Assembly: GCA_964019055.1 (NCBI GenBank)
Contig: OZ025212.1
Span: forward strand, 11,933,391-11,997,390
DNA length: 64,000 nt
Reading direction: 5' to 3'
Origin: Anthopleura xanthogrammica
Lineage: Eukaryota; Cnidaria; Anthozoa; Actiniaria; Actiniidae
The position numbers and the translations under genes were made by a program. This document shows positions 62,313-64,000 of this stretch, in pieces. The number at the start of each line of letters is the position of its first letter. The first letter of the stretch is position 1. A model generated the notes under the pieces. The model searched no databases. It worked only from the letters and a program-made list of their open reading frames with translations, and was not told the origin of the DNA.

Positions 62313-62640
62313 CGTATGTATGTATGTACGTATGTATGTATGTATGTATGTATGTATGTATGTATGTACGTACGTACGTACGTACGTACGTACGTACGTA
62401 CGTATGTATGTATGTATGTATGTATGTATGTATGTATGTATGTATGTATGATGTATGTATGTATGTATGTATGTATGTATGTATGTATGTATGTATGATG
62501 TATGTATGTATGTATGTATGTATGTATGTATGTATGTATGTATGTATGTATGTATGTATGTATGTATGTATGTATGTATGTATGTATGTATGTATGTATG
62601 TATGTATGTATGTATGCATGTATGTATGTATGTATGTATG
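62313..62640. repeat. Compound microsatellite (TATG)n with a (TACG)n block
   Basis: About 328 bp of TATG repeats, with a block of about nine TACG units at 62365-62403 and two TATGATG slips at about 62449 and 62495. The HTYI and CMYV frames on both strands are products of it. Confidence 0.97.
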
Positions 62641-63814
62641 GACAAGATGATGACGTAATCAAGCCATGAAAAATCAACTCGATGGGTTACCATTTTTTCT
62701 TAAGTATGGTGGCCCGCGCGGGAGCTCCGCTATAAAACTGGTTAAGATCCTAGCAAAATATTGTACCCGACGCCACTGTAACGTTTAATATCTCCCGTTA
62801 TATTTAGTTATATTAACGGCCGACCAATCTCAGAAGCAGATTCCTTTATATTTCATTACCACTTCGCCGTTTCTTTGCCGGATTGCAGCAGCTGATCTAA
62901 AATAGTGACATAGAAATGACGTCACTGCAAAACTGAGGTGCATAGCATGAAGCCTGCTAAAATTGCTCCAGCGCTTATTGAGACATGTCATTTTTATACC
63001 GACACTACAGAAAATATCTGGAGCTCAAAAACTCAACATACCCGGTACCTAAACGAAATAGCAAAGAAGCATGTAAACTACTTGTAGCGAATTGTTGCAA
63101 ACTCTCTCGATTCTGATTGGCTAACATTTCTTCAAGTATAGTCTTGTCCAGAATCTAGACAACGATGCGGATTGGTTAACAGATGGGCATTTTCTAACAA
63201 GCGATGCTATTGGCTGAACATCACAGGTCAAGGCTCGTGATACTTTATACCGTGATGGTGTGCGGGATGATAAATATTTCTCAAACGACTGAAACGCAGA
63301 GGTTAAAATGCAAAACCCATGCTATTACACAGGCTTACCACCATAAGTCAGTGTGGTTTAGGTGTTTTTGGGGATTTAGGGTCCCTGAGTGAGGCACAAA
63401 AATAGTCACTCCAAACTCTGCTCTTAAGATCTTTCCTTAACAGTCTATTTCGTGTTTTGAAGTAGTCCCTCCCACACCCCACGTACCCCCCACCCCACCT
63501 GCATAATTGCCTCGATAATCTTGTTTGGGGCTTTGAAAGTTTGGCGGTTAATTCGACTCGCTCTACCTAGCCTAGTAAAGAAATGAGACAAGTTTAACCA
63601 CAGGAAGCCCAAGCAAGAGACTTTTGTAAAGATCGTATGACACTGGGAAATAAGAGTCATCACGCAGCTGACCGCTTTTTATAGAAGGTACCATTGCCGG
63701 GGAAGGATATCATTTTAGAGATTAATCATTTATTAATCATCGCTGAATTTATGTTCGTTAATCTTTATATTTTTATTACTTTTTTTCTAATAATAGTTAA
63801 TTTTTCTCGATGTT
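62641..63814. other. Non-coding stretch before the secreted-peptide gene
   Basis: No exon with both splice sites and family support was found. The 63480-63700 part on the minus strand may hold the 3' UTR of the peptide gene. Confidence 0.4.
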
Positions 63815-63970
63815 TTAGACTTGCGGCTTGGGTCTCCTCTTTCCAGGGCAGGACATCGGGTCAAAGTTGCATTTGTCCTTGCCATTGCTTATAAAACACG
63901 GCTTGCAAGCGACGGACAACCCCACCATTACACTTGCCAACACAACGACAAATAGCAAATACGAATTCAT
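63815..63970 (-). CDS. Small secreted cysteine-containing peptide, 51 aa (possibly one exon of a longer gene)
   Basis: ATG at 63970 opens 51 codons to TAA at 63815. Residues 1-21 are a textbook signal peptide (MNSYLLFVVVLASVMVGLSV, Ala at -1), and the predicted mature part of 30 residues starts CKPC and has four cysteines (CKPC, DKCNF, MSCPG), ending in the basic tail GKRRPKPQ. Two disulphides are possible. The run TTTTTTTTTTTTGCCCTTAACAATTTAG just before the ATG looks like a splice acceptor, so the start may sit at the head of an exon with 5' UTR exons outside the window. GKRR resembles a dibasic processing site. I do not recognise the family; it could be a defence, signalling or venom-type peptide, and no activity is claimed. 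Confidence 0.55.
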   Translation of the reverse strand: MNSYLLFVVVLASVMVGLSVACKPCFISNGKDKCNFDPMSCPGKRRPKPQV

Positions 63971-64000
63971 GCTAAATTGTTAAGGGCAAAAAAAAAAAAA

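Noticed and set aside
62114..62693. HTYI / CMYV open frames on both strands up to 187 codons
   Set aside because: Products of the TATG microsatellite, open in several frames on both strands.
61001..62730. GCGGAGCTCCC / GGGAGCTCCGC as terminal inverted repeats of a 1.7 kb element
   Set aside because: The core GGAGCTCC is itself a palindrome, so the inverted match is weak; no target duplication is visible.

Overview
This is eukaryotic nuclear DNA, AT-rich, with spliced genes (GT..AG introns, conserved reading phase) separated by dense foldback elements, satellites and microsatellites. It looks like an anthozoan cnidarian (coral or sea anemone): a single-exon HEPN(DZIP3-type)-NB-ARC-TPR gene, an animal PPC/DUF296 gene, tRNA-derived SINEs with a TTTTCTCC..GGTTTTCC-type body, and many small palindromic DNA elements. 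The assignment is inference; species cannot be read from the sequence. No bacterial operon, CRISPR array, rRNA or convincing tRNA gene was seen.

Layout. 1-6.4 kb: no gene; satellites, a nested palindrome and foldbacks. 6.7-8.7 kb (+): last three exons of an acidic, Ser/Pro-rich protein I do not recognise. 9.2-15.9 kb (+): complete 12-exon HAAO, 3-hydroxyanthranilate 3,4-dioxygenase of the kynurenine pathway. 16.4-19.0 kb (-): two-exon PPC/DUF296 protein, tail-to-tail with HAAO. 19-21 kb: foldbacks. 21.2-34.7 kb (-): SYT14/SYT16-type synaptotagmin with two alternative terminal exons, each coding the same half of C2B. 34.7-43.4 kb: gene desert with repeats and a decayed non-LTR retrotransposon end. 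43.4-47.5 kb (-): 345-aa beta-propeller-like protein, divergent from STPG1 (47.9-51.6 kb, +), a sperm-tail PG-rich repeat protein; they share a ~360 bp promoter interval. 53.7-54.4 kb (+): 225-aa basic, NLS-bearing protein, unrecognised. 57.3-60.1 kb (-): single-exon 949-aa HEPN-NB-ARC-TPR protein, a probable innate-immunity STAND ATPase. 60.1-63.8 kb: AT-rich DNA with a long TATG microsatellite. 63.8-64.0 kb (-): a 51-aa secreted cysteine-containing peptide whose upstream exon(s) may lie beyond the window.

The genes do not form one pathway. The links visible are the STPG1/beta-propeller head-to-head pair (possible ciliary co-regulation, inference) and the repeats: one palindromic element family occurs about seven times (three in HAAO intron 1, one in the PPC intron, one just after the stop of the HEPN-NB-ARC gene). 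Strongest leads: the HEPN-STAND gene with intact RNase-type and P-loop motifs, and the mutually exclusive C2B terminal exons with a 17-copy heptamer array beside one acceptor.
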